A stretch of 31,567 bases of DNA, from contig NW_003109087.1 in the NCBI RefSeq assembly GCF_000003605.2, forward strand, positions 133,673 through 165,239, written 5' to 3'. Positions 10,176 to 20,480 of the stretch are shown here, piece by piece. The position numbers were made by a program, and so were the translations under genes. The notes beneath the pieces were generated by a model that saw only the letters and a program-made list of their open reading frames with translations, made no database searches and had not been told where the DNA came from. Source of the DNA: Saccoglossus kowalevskii. Its lineage: Eukaryota > Hemichordata > Enteropneusta > Harrimaniidae. Positions within the stretch are counted from its first letter, which is position 1. Each line of letters begins with the position of its first letter.

Positions 10176-10893
10176 ACTGGACAGAAACTACAGAGGGGAT
10201 AGGTCGGTGTTTTTTTTTGGGGGGGTGGGGGGGGCACAGATTGAGGGGAGGGTTACAATTTTTGTGTCATGCAAGCTTCATGAAACCACAATAAAAGTAT
10301 CTGAGAATTCATGCACAGTCTGATTGACTGTGTTGCCCCAAAATACCTATTTGCATTACTCATTCAGCTGTTGTATTTACATTGAATGACATGTTAAAAA
10401 CTTAAGTTATATTCAGAGCTATGATGAGGACCCACTGTCTGATGATTCTAATAATGGAAATGAAATTTTCCAGACGGTACTATACACCAGATCTGGAAAA
10501 AAACAAGTTACTGGGAATAAAGTTCTTTGGCGACTAGCAATTCACCAGGAGGGAAAACTAGTATTTATGTGTACTGCTAGATTAAAACACACAGATTTAT
10601 TGTAGTGTAATATTATGATATAATATGTGTTTACAATATCAATAGCCACGGATTGTTTACATGTATTTTAACTTTCACACTGCATTACTTAATACTGATT
10701 AATTAAATGTGATCTTTGAAATATAATTGTCTTAAGCCATGATTATCCAGTGTAAGAGGAATTAAGGCCGACAGTACAAGTTAATAGGATTATGGAACAA
10801 ACTGATAAGGACATGTATTCCTATATTTATGATGAATGTGCAAAACATGGCTGAAAAAGGGCTAAAATACTTAGTGATATAGTAGTAGTTGGT

Positions 10894-11240
10894 CAAAAAG
10901 CAAGAGGGCCACCAGTCGACCATCTTTAATGCAATTGTAATTCAAATTTTCGAGGACATGTAATCTAAAACGTACAATGCATGTACCAAATTTTACAACA
11001 ATGCATGCATAAGATTTTCAAAAATAACAAAACAAAAGTGGCTGCCAGTCTGCCATCTTTGATACAATCCTTGAATGAATCGACACAGACTTGTACCCGA
11101 ACATATATAATGTATGTACTAAATTTGAACAAAAAATAACAAAGCATGCATAAGATATCACATTTTTAAAAAACAAACAAAATGGCTGCTAGTCAAACAT
11201 ATTGGATTAAATAAGTAAACCACTGCATGTGCATATATCC
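10894..11240. repeat. Internal tandem repeat of about 140 bp (2.5 copies)
   Basis: Three diverged copies start at about 10894, 11029 and 11171. Each begins with an A-rich run, a GGC-TG-CAGTC-like segment and a CATCTTTGAT or CATATTGGAT motif, then a GTAC-AAATTT and GCATGCATAAGAT block. It lies inside the transposon upstream of the transposase and may be a subterminal repeat or a nested insertion. Confidence 0.6.
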
Positions 11241-11611
11241 CAGTTAAAGTACTAGGCACATACAAATAACGAACGCTTGTTTTGGTCTTATATTCATTCA
11301 ACATCAAATTGATTCAAGAGAGAAATACACTGAAGATAATTTGGCGAATATGATTCTTTTTTTCATTAACATATTTATACTGTGTGGTGGGCAAGTCCGT
11401 GCCCAAGCCGTTGCCATTCGTAGTGTGGAAAAACCTGTGAACAGGATGTCACATAGTTGTGGAGGTCTGTACGATTGGCAAGGTGCAGGCTTTGAAGATA
11501 AGTCCGATCTGGACGTCCTTGTGTGCACATTGCCAAAGCCGGGGACATGATCAGGAAGCTCAAGGGCAGAAGGCGACAGTCATGTAAGCGGTTGAGTTGC
11601 AGATTAAAAAA

Positions 11612-12200
11612 AATGGCGACAAAAGCTTTAAGAGCACTGTTCATCGCTATTTGACACAGAAAATTGGTTTGAGGGCATACAAAAGGCCCAAAATACTACG
11701 ACTGACAGAGATCCAGTAAGATCCTCTCTTTCGCCTGGAAGTATGCCAGCTTGACCCCAGAGGATTGGGAGAACTGGAGTTTCTCGGGTGCCCCTTGTAT
11801 TTGTTTCCGACGCCCAACAGTCAAAATGACCGGGTCTACACCGATAGTCCTGAGAAAGTGCCTCCTTCTGAGAAGGTGAAGTTGTGCGCCCATACCATGG
11901 TATGGGGTGCAATGTCAGCATCCGGGCTGTCTGAGCTTCACATAGTGCCACAGGGGACCACAGTAAACGCTCAATACTATCTGCAGAAGCCTACTGGAAC
12001 CGATACTGGTGCCCATCATACCGCCCGTGTGAGCCAGGAGCGGTGATCTAGGAAACTTCCTGGCTTTCTCCATAAAGATGAATGGCCCTCAACTCATCAG
12101 CCTCAGTAGCCGACCTCCTATGTCCATGAAGCAGCTAAATGCAAGGGAAGTAAAGGAATGGAAGAACATTGAGCCCTCGGTTTTCAAGGACTTGATGAAC
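11612..12200 (+). pseudogene. Tc1/mariner-type transposase, broken
   Basis: Plus-strand fragments match this transposase class in three frames. 11612-11716 reads NGDKSFKSTVHRYLTQKIGL then RAYKRPKILRLTEIQ and stops at TAA 11717. About 11729-11790 reads FAWKYASLTPEDWENWSFS, where the usual FSDE with the first catalytic aspartate is replaced by FSGA. 11765-12046 carries PNSQNDRVYT and MVWGAMSASGLSELHIVPQG, the typical QNDRVY and VWGAIS segments. Later text near 12079 (DEWPS) is too degraded to follow. At least two frame changes, a stop and the altered catalytic site mean it cannot encode an active enzyme. In this family the protein cuts and pastes the element using a DDE/D catalytic triad. Confidence 0.75.
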
Positions 12201-12456
12201 GGGGAAACAGTGGATGTTAAATTATGGGATTCTCTCAGCATGTGTTTGTTTTATTGATTGCTAATCAACGTAAACGAAATTTTGGGACACAGTGTACTAT
12301 CCTTACACTTAGAAGAAGGGAGGGTCACAATTTTCCTTGCACCATTCAAGGGAGAGGTCAGCAAACTTCAAGCAAATGTGTGTGAAGGGTCATAAATTTA
12401 TATGTGTATGACTTTCAAAAAACACCGGCCTACCCCCCCTAAACATTCTGTCCAGT

Positions 12457-15012
12457 CCCTCACATGATTTGGAGTACAGAATGGTTTTGCTTATGACGGA
12501 GTATTTGAATACTGATGCGACATGACGCAATTTGCGATTCATAAATTGAAACGTTTTTGTTTATAGTGCAGTTCACGCCTCCTGTTATTTCCATTGGCAG
12601 GTGACCTATATTTGGCGTGGAGCGTGTTAGCTCCCATAGTACGGATAGTGTTCCATGAACTGTCGCGATAATGATACCAACTTTGGATATGATTAGTTTT
12701 ATTTTCCAGAGTATGGCTACTGTAAGAGGGAAGTTTTACTGATGTTAGTGGCATAAATGCAAAATGGTCGTGTGCCACCACTTTACATTTAAACCACCAT
12801 CATACCCCACTAACGCCTGATAGAATAATGTATGTCTCGTCGACAAGTTCACCCCTTCTTGCAATGAGTTGCAATGAATATTCATGTTGGTGGTCATGGT
12901 AACACCGTCAATCAAAGCCGTATCTGCATTGTCGTTTTTGCACAATTCACAGGCTGTTTTCAACAAGATTATAAACGTTGGTCGTAAATTACTTTTATTT
13001 TTTGATGACTGTCACTATCTGACTTTCCTGCAATTTGATTGGTACGGGAAAATATCTTCGTGGGAATTGGAAAACTACATCGTTCTTTCAGGCGTGTATT
13101 AGGCTTGGAGCACCGCAGAGGGCGCAACTCACGCGACCATGTCAGGCTAAAAACTAATTTATATGAAAAAATAGTTATTGCAGAAATATCCTGACGTTTC
13201 CCTAAATGTGCTGGAATTAAACATCTCATGTCGACAGTTGTTGACAGTTTCGTCTAGTTACCAACAATTACTACCTGGTGATAAGAAATAAACAGTTGAA
13301 TTACGACCTGTTCAAATCTAGTGTCAGCATTCGGCTTATCCAGTCCTCAACAAATACGAATGTCCTTGTCATCTCTCATATTCTAATGCAAAGAAAGAGG
13401 ACTTGAAAAAAAGAGAGCTGGTCATTTGTAATAAAATAAATAACAGATGTCGCTCAGTTTGTGTAGATCAGGCAAACATTTCACTGTGATGGCGCCTGCA
13501 TGCAAACACAGTGTTGGCCTCCAAGTTAAAAGAAGCGAGTTTGCAATCATAATGCAGTATTTTGAAAGCACAAATTTGCATAGGTTCGGCACGATTAATT
13601 TGAAAATCAGAAAATTATTGACAATTGAGATGTGGAAAACCATAACGATATTTTACTTTTCGGCACGACCAACTGATAAGAAAGCGTCCGTACAGCCGGC
13701 AACACTACAGAAATGTAGCCCACAATTTTAACCTGGCCGGCTTGCGGCTCTCTCGTATAGTACCGTTGTCCTAGCGACAAAACAATGATCACCTTATGCA
13801 TCTGGGTATATGAAATCTGTATATATCCCTCAGTAGCAGTAAATTTGCAATCAGAAATAAAAATGTCAAAATGGCGTCTTGAATATGGTAATTTCTAATA
13901 CAATTATATCATGAGGTTTCACGAAGGCTTACAGCAAATTTATCGACTGACGCACAATTACTGCATACTGCAACCATTAGGGACACGGTAACCGGTGGAT
14001 ATTAATGAATTAGACTCCGATTCATAACCTACCATGGTATTTAACGCATGTATACAAGCGTTGTTATATCGTTTATACTAAACTGTTTTATCTAGTGTGT
14101 AGAATGGTATTCTATAGAATGATATTTGTCGTTTGAAGTCACGTGGTGATAAATGTCATTATATAAACTGGTAATATGATGCTACAAATTTAAAGCTATT
14201 TACTTTATGTAGATGACATGACCTTGAATACGCTGAGACCAAAATAAGATTCTAAGAATTTTACACAAGAATTACGCAAAACTCATAATCTGTCAAGACA
14301 AACGATCTTTTGATGTTACCTAAAGCCGTCTTTCAAACGTCGTTGTTTTACGTGGAAGAGCCCCGTCAAACGAACATCTCAATTTACATATATCTTAGAT
14401 CTCTTTTATTGGGTATTTGAAACTAAAACAACCGCTTATATGTAAAGCTGATTGGTTCTTTAGTTAGATGACGTGTTCAGTTACAAGAACCTCGGAAATT
14501 ATTCAATTTCACATCTGCTATAATTGATGAATAATTAAATGTAGACATTTGGCTTGGCTTTCTATCTCTAATGATGGATCTAATGACGATCGTCATAGTA
14601 ATATCATCGTATCGTACGTATCACTATTTGTGACTTTACTTAAGTTGGCCTACACATCCCCCCAACGAACCAGAATGATTACCAAGAAAGAAATACTCAA
14701 CATATTGCATCATAATTGTCGATTGCCAATTATATCAAAGGCTATACTGGTTTTTAGACAAAAACTCACACCTTATGGAGTGCAATTTGTGGGTTTTTTT
14801 GAATGTCATATTTTATATTATACATCTGTCAACGTGCCGTATTTTCATCCTACCATATAAGGAAATGCAACTTACAAACATGTAATGTAAAGCCTTAATT
14901 GTGCTTTTTGGTAATGGCGGGATCAACGTTGTAAGTGCCGGTCATTTGTTGATCGTCGTTCGACACACAAACCCAAACGAACGCCAGTTTCTGTTGTGTT
15001 TGCCGTTAAAAG
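12457..15012. other. Intergenic, no gene recognised
   Basis: No spliced coding pattern or RNA gene seen. Short frames on both strands lack domain signatures. A CACCGCAGAGGGCGC string at 13111-13125 matches most of the CTCF core consensus, but that motif also occurs by chance. A dispersed repeat lies at 14815-14880. Confidence 0.4.
14815..14880. repeat. Dispersed repeat shared with 28868-28980
   Basis: The text TTATACATCTGTC, then GCCGTATTTTCATCCTA, then AGGAAATGC recurs at about 28868-28980, where an extra internal segment separates the blocks. Two copies 14 kb apart suggest the end of an unclassified mobile element. Confidence 0.5.
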
Positions 15013-15180
15013 ATGTCGTCTGATCCTCCGTGTTGTGACTTTGAAATGGATTGTGAACCTCAAAAAAAGAAAATACGATTTGTAAGTTTAACTCGTGATC
15101 AACTACATGAGATTGAGGAATTGAAAGACGAAAAAATACAAAAAAACAAACGAATAGGGACTAAGAATTCTGAAAAGTGA
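15013..15180 (+). CDS. Small ORF or first exon, possibly Crypton-related
   Basis: An ATG at 15013 opens 55 codons to TGA at 15178-15180. A strong GTGAGT donor at 15177 overlaps the stop, so this may instead be a first coding exon. The start MSSDPPCCDFEMDCEPQKKK is followed by IRFVSLTRDQLHEIEELKDE, a lysine-rich charged helix. The RF-x-SLT...L...KD pattern recalls the N-terminal lead of tyrosine-recombinase-like proteins derived from Crypton elements, but the match is by eye and weak. The next plus-strand frame at 15285-15476 is open but unrecognised and has no clear acceptor in phase. Confidence 0.3.
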   Translation: MSSDPPCCDFEMDCEPQKKKIRFVSLTRDQLHEIEELKDEKIQKNKRIGTKNSEK

Positions 15181-15639
15181 GTGTCTTCTATATCACTGGT
15201 CACTCTACTCATTGAGCTAAATACTAGTAGGTGGTTTGTTATGGAATAAACCATGTGTTTAAATATGATACGTACGTATAGGAAGTGAAATACTGGAGGT
15301 CATTAGCCCCGACACATCGTCAAACAGAAGCCACGTACGCTGTGATAACACAACTCACAGAACAACTAAAACTCGTCAAATTCGCAATACGACTTTCTCG
15401 TACACCTATAACTATACCTCTATTATACGATAACTATCGGTTAGTGAATTCAACTGTAAATACGCAGCTGTATTGATAGATGTGAGATATATGGCGGCAG
15501 AAAATAGAAAGACAAATCTACATCAGGAGAACAGAATGATGATCAACATGTTCACTTCAACATTAATATTTCTATTTCGGAATATTTTATTGATGTAATA
15601 CTACTGCCTCACATTGTTGTATTAATGTAATGTACCACA

Positions 15640-15996
15640 TGAGTTACTTCATTAAATGTTATCATAATTGCTATCAACGTCCGCCATTTCTTTATTTTGA
15701 AATAATTAATAACACTATTTACATGTATATTTGACCACAAACACAATAATTACACCGGAAGTGTTATAATTCCAGCGAACAAAGGACAGTAGGAAATTAT
15801 TTATGTCAGAAACACAGAGAAAATAGGAAATGATATAATGAATGATAAAATGATAATTAATTAAATAATTTCATCGCAATTAGTTGTCTTTAATTTCCGC
15901 ATTCATTAAAAATAATCAAACTCGAACGCATATGATGAGGTATATCCTACGGGTTCAGATCATTTACAGACATAGAATTGACACTGCTTATCACGG
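15640..15996 (+). promoter_or_regulatory. Promoter region and 5'UTR exon of gene 2
   Basis: The stretch around 15678-15725 (CCGCCATTTCT then AAATAATT) is similar to 25999-26048, upstream of gene 3, in the same order and spacing. A 5'UTR exon is inferred to end at 15996, where TATCACGG meets donor GTAAGT. Gene 3 has the matching GTCACGG followed by GTGAGT. The TATA element is weak here; its counterpart upstream of gene 3 is good. Confidence 0.5.
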
Positions 15997-18900
15997 GTAA
16001 GTGAATATGTTACACTGTAAACAACGATCTGTTACTATGCCATGCATGTGTATAAATGCATTACATACAAGACTATATTCGGATTCTTTAGTACCCTAAC
16101 GCGTAACCCTCACAATTTATACACTGATTTGAAACTAGCACAACTCATACCTTGCAAATATGTGACGTCTAACGATATCAAATATATTGATGTATGATAC
16201 GCATAATGTTTATCTAAATCCCGTTTCAGTGCAGGATTTATCCTCTAATAGAAATGGGTTTACGTCTACTCTGTATGATACTGGTATTAACAGTGGCAGC
16301 AAACATGAGTTATGGCAGTGTAAGTGTCTTGTTTACTTCAATTATTTATTGAGTTAAACTGTTAACATTGGACGGAGATGCGGAGATGCGTCACCATATT
16401 TCCGATACAAAAATGCCGACTTCCAGTTGGATTAGTTCGACTCACTATAGCAAACGCGATATTATTCGTCGTTGTTTTTCATGCGAGGCATCTTCCTCAT
16501 AAATTTGCGCCATTTTTAAATTAACTACCATGAATTATATTACTATTATATTATTAATGTTATCTGAGAAATCAGAATACCGTTATCGTATATCTCAAAC
16601 GACATTGTACAAAATTTAAAAAAGCAAATTATTCAAGTTTCAAAATCAGAACACTATTATCATTACAGCCGGCTTCAATATTTTGCGCATTTGTTTTCGT
16701 GTATACGGAGAGCAAACGCATTTAAAAGTTGTCAGTGTGCCATAANNNNNNNNNNNNNNNNNNNNNNNNNNNNNNNNNNNNNNNNNNNNNNNNNNNNNNN
16801 NNNNNNNNNNNNNNNNNNNNNNNNNNNNNNNNNNNNNNNNNNNNNNNNNNNNNNNNNNNNNNNNNNNNNNNNNNNNNNNNNNNNNNNNNNNNNNNNNNNN
16901 NNNNNNNNNNNNNNNNNNNNNNNNNNNNNNNNNNNNNNNNNNNNNNNNNNNNNNNNNNNNNNNNNNNNNNNNNNNNNNNNNNNNNNNNNNNNNNNNNNNN
17001 NNNNNNNNNNNNNNNNNNNNNNNNNNNNNNNNNNNNNNNNNNNNNNNNNNNNNNNNNNNNNNNNNNNNNNNNNNNNNNNNNNNNNNNNNNNNNNNNNNNN
17101 NNNNNNNNNNNNNNNNNNNNNNNNNNNNNNNNNNNNNNNNNNNNNNNNNNNNNNNNNNNNNNNNNNNNNNNNNNNNNNNNNNNNNNNNNNNNNNNNNNNN
17201 NNNNNNNNNNNNNNNNNNNNNNNNNNNNNNNNNNNNNNNNNNNNNNNNNNNNNNNNNNNNNNNNNNNNNNNNNNNNNNNNNNNNNNNNNNNNNNNNNNNN
17301 NNNNNNNNNNNNNNNNNNNNNNNNNNNNNNNNNNNNNNNNNNNNNNNNNNNNNNNNNNNNNNNNNNNNNNNNNNNNNNNNNNNNNNNNNNNNNNNNNNNN
17401 NNNNNNNNNNNNNNNNNNNNNNNNNNNNNNNNNNNNNNNNNNNNNNNNNNNNNNNNNNNNNNTGATATGTACCTGTACACCTTTTTTTACAGCCATCACT
17501 GAACCCACGATTAGTGTGGAACAGACCTTTCCATGGAGTATTCAGTGTACATCAGCATACAGAGTTTATAGTCACGCTACTATGGATTCGGCAGTGAATG
17601 CGCTTGCCGCGAATGGAATTTCTGGGTTGATGGCATCATTGCAGGAAAAACAATCACCTTTAATGGTGACATATCGATGGATGTTGATCATTCACTGTTT
17701 CATGACAATGAACCCAATGGAAGTGGTGCCTGCCTACAATTGCGGTGAGTCAAATGATGTTTTTGTTTACTTCATGCATATACATGTATATGTCAAGTGA
17801 GAATGTCTTTTAAAAACATTGCATGTATATAACATTAAAAATGTTTGTGTTTTACTCCTAGGTTCCGTAACAATGAATGGAAATTAGACGATACGTCATG
17901 TTTATCCAAACAGTACCTATGTTCAGGTAATATATGTATAATTTAATGTTATGTTTCTGAATCAATATGAACTCATTAATCTTTATATATTCCCTGTAAG
18001 AGAACTATTTTTTTCTTGACATGACACTTAACAGATTTTCTGCTCTTACATCGACAGTTCAATCGAAAATATCATATGACAATTTCCGCTTACAGTTCAG
18101 TGATTAAATTCCAATGACATTAACAACTGGACTGCTTCTGCTGTTCTATACTTAGATATCTACCTTGAATTTGACTCTGGGGACCCCTTTTCTATAAGAC
18201 TACATGGCATGGTGTTATGAATTTTACTATCATGGCATTTATAAAATTATCGCACTCTCTACTTCCTGTATAATATGGTATACATTGCCCAGTTCATTCG
18301 ATATATTAGGATCTGTAGAACATATGCAAAAATTCAAAAACAAAGATGATCTCAGATGGCATCAATGTCATTTAATGTAGAATGTAGACTACAGTTTCAT
18401 AGACAAACCACTTGATTATGATTCAGAATGAGAAATGGCGGACGCGGGATTGTACTCACTCTTTTCGAAACACCAATTCATGACATCTGTTCATGTGTAC
18501 CATCGATATGTTGTGTGGTGTGGTCAGATTCACTTGTTGAATTTTGAATAAAACTAAACTAAAACTAAAACTAGATGTTTGAGGAATATAGAACTCTAGG
18601 TTAGGATAATCTTAGACTGTCTAAAAGCCATTGAGTTGAATAGATGGTACAATCACTATGTATAATTTTTCCTGTATTGCTGTTAAGCAGATACGGCAGT
18701 AACGCAAAAAAGCTCGAAAAAAACATAAAAGTAACCAGTCACGACGGAGTTTTTTTATTACATAATTTGCATACATTCCTGTGTAAATCCATAAATTGCA
18801 TTCTCTTGTATTAACGTAGACCAAAATAGACATGGAGTCTGCGAAGCTCCAATCAACTCAGGCGTAAACAATGTAAACACTAAAAGAGTCGTTGTGTATA

Positions 18901-19743
18901 CATTTCCCTGGTGGGCGTAAACTGATTGTTATGCGCGCGAGTGTTTAAATAACAGGAAATGCAGCATAGCTACTGATTGGTTATATTTCTTAGCAGCTGT
19001 ATCACAGATTTCTGTTGATATTGTGCATACCTAAAGACTAGCCGCAACCGGAAACATAATCATGGTTGCGCATTTTTAACTTCCACATGATATTGAAAAC
19101 TACTCATAGGACATTAGTTATTTAATGAAAATAATTGTTTCACAACAACCAACACCAATATGCATTTAGTAAAACGTTGGAGGAAACAAATACAAATTTG
19201 ATAACGTTGCAAATGTAATCTCGGAAAATTCGAAAACAGCTTAAAATTATATATTCACATCTGTACATAAATTGGTTGAAATGTTACTACAATTGTATTT
19301 TTTTCTCTTTATAGCCGTTGATAGAAGCTGCCCTCAAGGCGAGGTAATAACAATCCCATCTGGCGGAGATATTTATATATCCTCATCAAACTATCGATCT
19401 TTATATGTCGGAGAAGGACTACGTGTCCAGGTAGGTTTTACAATTACCATGCGTTTTTACGTAAAGGAATTGCAACTGCGTGTTTTAGAATAACCACATT
19501 ATTAACTGAAGAATATTTAACCATGTGTGTTATGAACTTGTTTTCAGATAACTGTACTTGACATAGAAGTCCAAAGTGGCTTTGACGAAGTTACAATCAT
19601 AAGTGATGACTCTCAATATATTTTAGAGAACACTTCTTTGAACTCAAGTGATATATATATTTCACCAGTGTCGATAATTTTCTATAGTGACTTAAGTGAG
19701 GAATATCGTGGTTTCCGGTTAAAAGCTACTGCTGTTACTGAAG
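15940..19743 (+). CDS. Gene 2: CTLD-CUB secreted protein, incomplete as assembled
   Basis: Inferred exons: 5'UTR to 15996, signal peptide about 16230-16319, an unknown part in the sequence gap 16746-17462, CTLD 17493-17744 and 17862-17926, CUB 19315-19430 and 19548-19743. Module phases are 1-2-1 for CTLD and 1-0-1 for CUB. A likely soluble lectin-type protein is inferred from the signal peptide and domains. Three things are odd: the signal exon ends in phase 0 while the CTLD exon needs phase 1, so an exon probably lies in the gap; the CTLD has an apparent one-base loss; and the CUB has lost 11 codons including a conserved cysteine. A further CUB at 20020 is dead. It may be a damaged gene, a pseudogene, or a working gene with local assembly error. 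Confidence 0.6.
16254..16319 (+). CDS. Signal-peptide exon of gene 2
   Basis: The ATG at 16254 starts MGLRLLCMILVLTVAANMSY followed by GS, a classic signal peptide: short basic n-region, hydrophobic core and small residues before likely cleavage near AA or YGS. The donor is GTAAGT at 16320, and the acceptor is CAG at 16229 or 16234. The frame ends at a codon boundary (phase 0), unlike the phase-1 modules that follow. The homologous exon in gene 3 (26534-26622) keeps the hydrophobic stretch but not the ATG. Confidence 0.7.
16746..17462. other. Assembly gap (717 N)
   Basis: Run of N of fixed length. It lies between the signal exon and the CTLD exon of gene 2, so it may hide at least one coding exon, for example the N-terminal part of the CTLD. 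Open frames reported across it have no meaning. Confidence 0.99.
17493..17926 (+). CDS. C-type lectin-like domain, gene 2 (exons 17493-17744 and 17862-17926)
   Basis: Exon 1 (252 nt, phase-1 acceptor ttttttacag) carries TISVEQTFPWSIQC and YRVYSHATMDSAVNALAANG, then in another frame NFWVDGIIAGKTITF and LFHDNEPNGSGACLQL. Exon 2 (65 nt, phase 2 to 1) reads FRNNEWKLDDTSC then KQYLCS. EPN is the mannose/GlcNAc-type calcium ligand motif of C-type lectins; the WKLDD segment stands where WND is usual. One base appears missing between 17616 and 17617, and exon 1 would need 253 nt to give the phase 2 that exon 2 requires. The lesion may be real or an error beside the gap. The first helix and cysteine of a full CTLD are not visible and may lie in the gap. 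Confidence 0.75.
17927..19314. other. Intron of gene 2 with a retroposon-like tail
   Basis: No exon with domain similarity seen. At 18420-18574 a stretch ends GAATTTTGAATAAAAC followed by repeated AAACT units, which looks like the 3' end of a LINE or SINE. Confidence 0.4.
18430..18574 (+). repeat. Possible LINE/SINE 3' end with (AAACT)n-like tail
   Basis: The segment ends with TTGAATAAAACTAAACT and repeated AAACT-type units at 18548-18572, a simple-repeat tail like those on truncated retroposons. I see no reverse transcriptase text and no clear target-site duplication, so family and 5' border are unknown. Confidence 0.3.
19315..19743 (+). CDS. CUB domain with internal deletion, gene 2 (exons 19315-19430 and 19548-19743)
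   Basis: Exon 1 reads VDRSCPQGEVITIPSGGD, then IYISSSNYRSLYVGEGLRVQ. Compared with the usual 149-nt exon it is 116 nt long: 33 bases (11 codons) that encode the YPPNS-x-C-x-W stretch are missing, with frame kept. The second exon is the normal 196 nt: ITVLDIEVQSGFDEV through FYSDLSEEYRGF, with the acidic positions kept. The domain has only one cysteine left, so it cannot form the usual CUB disulfide. Donors (GTAGGT, GTGAGT) and acceptors look sound. Phases 1-0-1 are preserved, so it may still be translated. Confidence 0.75.
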
Positions 19744-20019
19744 GTGAGTTTAATGTGGCCATAGTTAATGATAACAACATATTGTATGTATATCTATGCG
19801 AATATCTAAGTGTATCAAGGCAATTCGTATATTATAGCAAACTACGCCATAATATTAAATGAAAACAAGCATATTCTTTCTTTGATAATATTAAACATTT
19901 ATGCAGTATTGAATGTAAAAATGTATTAGGAACCATCTTGAAGTAATTGTCAAATCATAATCGCCGTCATAATGTATTCCATCATGTACATGATATGATA
20001 AGAGTGATACCTTTAATAG

Positions 20020-20480
20020 ACTTTTCTGATCCGTGCCTTAAAGATGAGATAGGAAAAATCCCAATTGGCGGAGAAGTGTCTATATCCTCTCCACATTGTC
20101 CATCGCATTATCCATCAAATTCTAAATGAACATGGACGGTAGATGTAATACCAGGCCAATATACAAATACATATAAGTCAGCGTCTACTGTGATAGGAAG
20201 CACATCTACGGCATGTGATAATTTAGTATGAAATGAAATGTATTATACTGTATTGAAAATTAATTGCTTAACATCTACATTTTTTTCTTGTAGATTAAAG
20301 TACAAGACATTGAAGTAGAAAATGGCTTTCACCTTTATACGATTCTCAATCTTGAACATGAACATTGGATATCTCCGATCTAGGCTTCAGTGATATGTAC
20401 GATTATTAAGTGATGGTAGAATTCTAGAGTAATTCCATTGCGAAATATCGTGGTTTTGTAATAATAATATTTGAATTCAG
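20020..20480 (+). pseudogene. Dead CUB domain after gene 2
   Basis: First half 20020 to about 20150: CLKDEIGKIPIGGEVSISSP then HCPSHYPSNSK, a TGA at 20127-20129 where the conserved second cysteine is expected, then TWTVDVIPGQ. No donor is kept after GQ. Second half from an acceptor at 20293: IKVQDIEVENGF, soon followed by stops. Traces of the YRGF end remain at 20444-20458. This is the relic of a further module of gene 2. Confidence 0.75.

Larger units (their letters stand above)
10176..12456 (+). mobile_element. Decayed Tc1/mariner-superfamily DNA transposon
   Basis: The ends form imperfect terminal inverted repeats. The left end starts ACTGGACAGAA at 10176 and runs through a GGTCGGTGTTTTTT tract to about 10217. 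The right end, read in reverse, starts ACTGGACAGAA at 12456 and runs through GGCCGGTGTTTTTT to about 12415. The body, about 2.3 kb, holds a broken transposase on the plus strand at about 11612-12200. A clear TA target-site duplication is not visible at the exact borders (TA lies at 10171-10172 on the left, TC on the right), so the ends may be eroded by a few bases. The first 1.3 kb is not transposase and includes a tandem repeat, so the element is longer than simple mariners. Confidence 0.75.

Noticed and set aside
10210-10240. G-rich run as a G-quadruplex or regulatory element
   Set aside because: It is the low-complexity inner edge of the transposon's left terminal repeat, mirrored at the right end.
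11304-11951. Minus-strand frames opposite the transposase
   Set aside because: Their complement carries clear transposase motifs on the plus strand; the minus frames show none.
13111-13125. CTCF-like core CAGAGGGCGC (also near 6931)
   Set aside because: Partial match only, no paired sites or context; too frequent by chance to report as a site.
16691-17800. Long open frames spanning the N run on both strands
   Set aside because: They exist only because N codons contain no stops; the real coding part is the CTLD exon after 17493.
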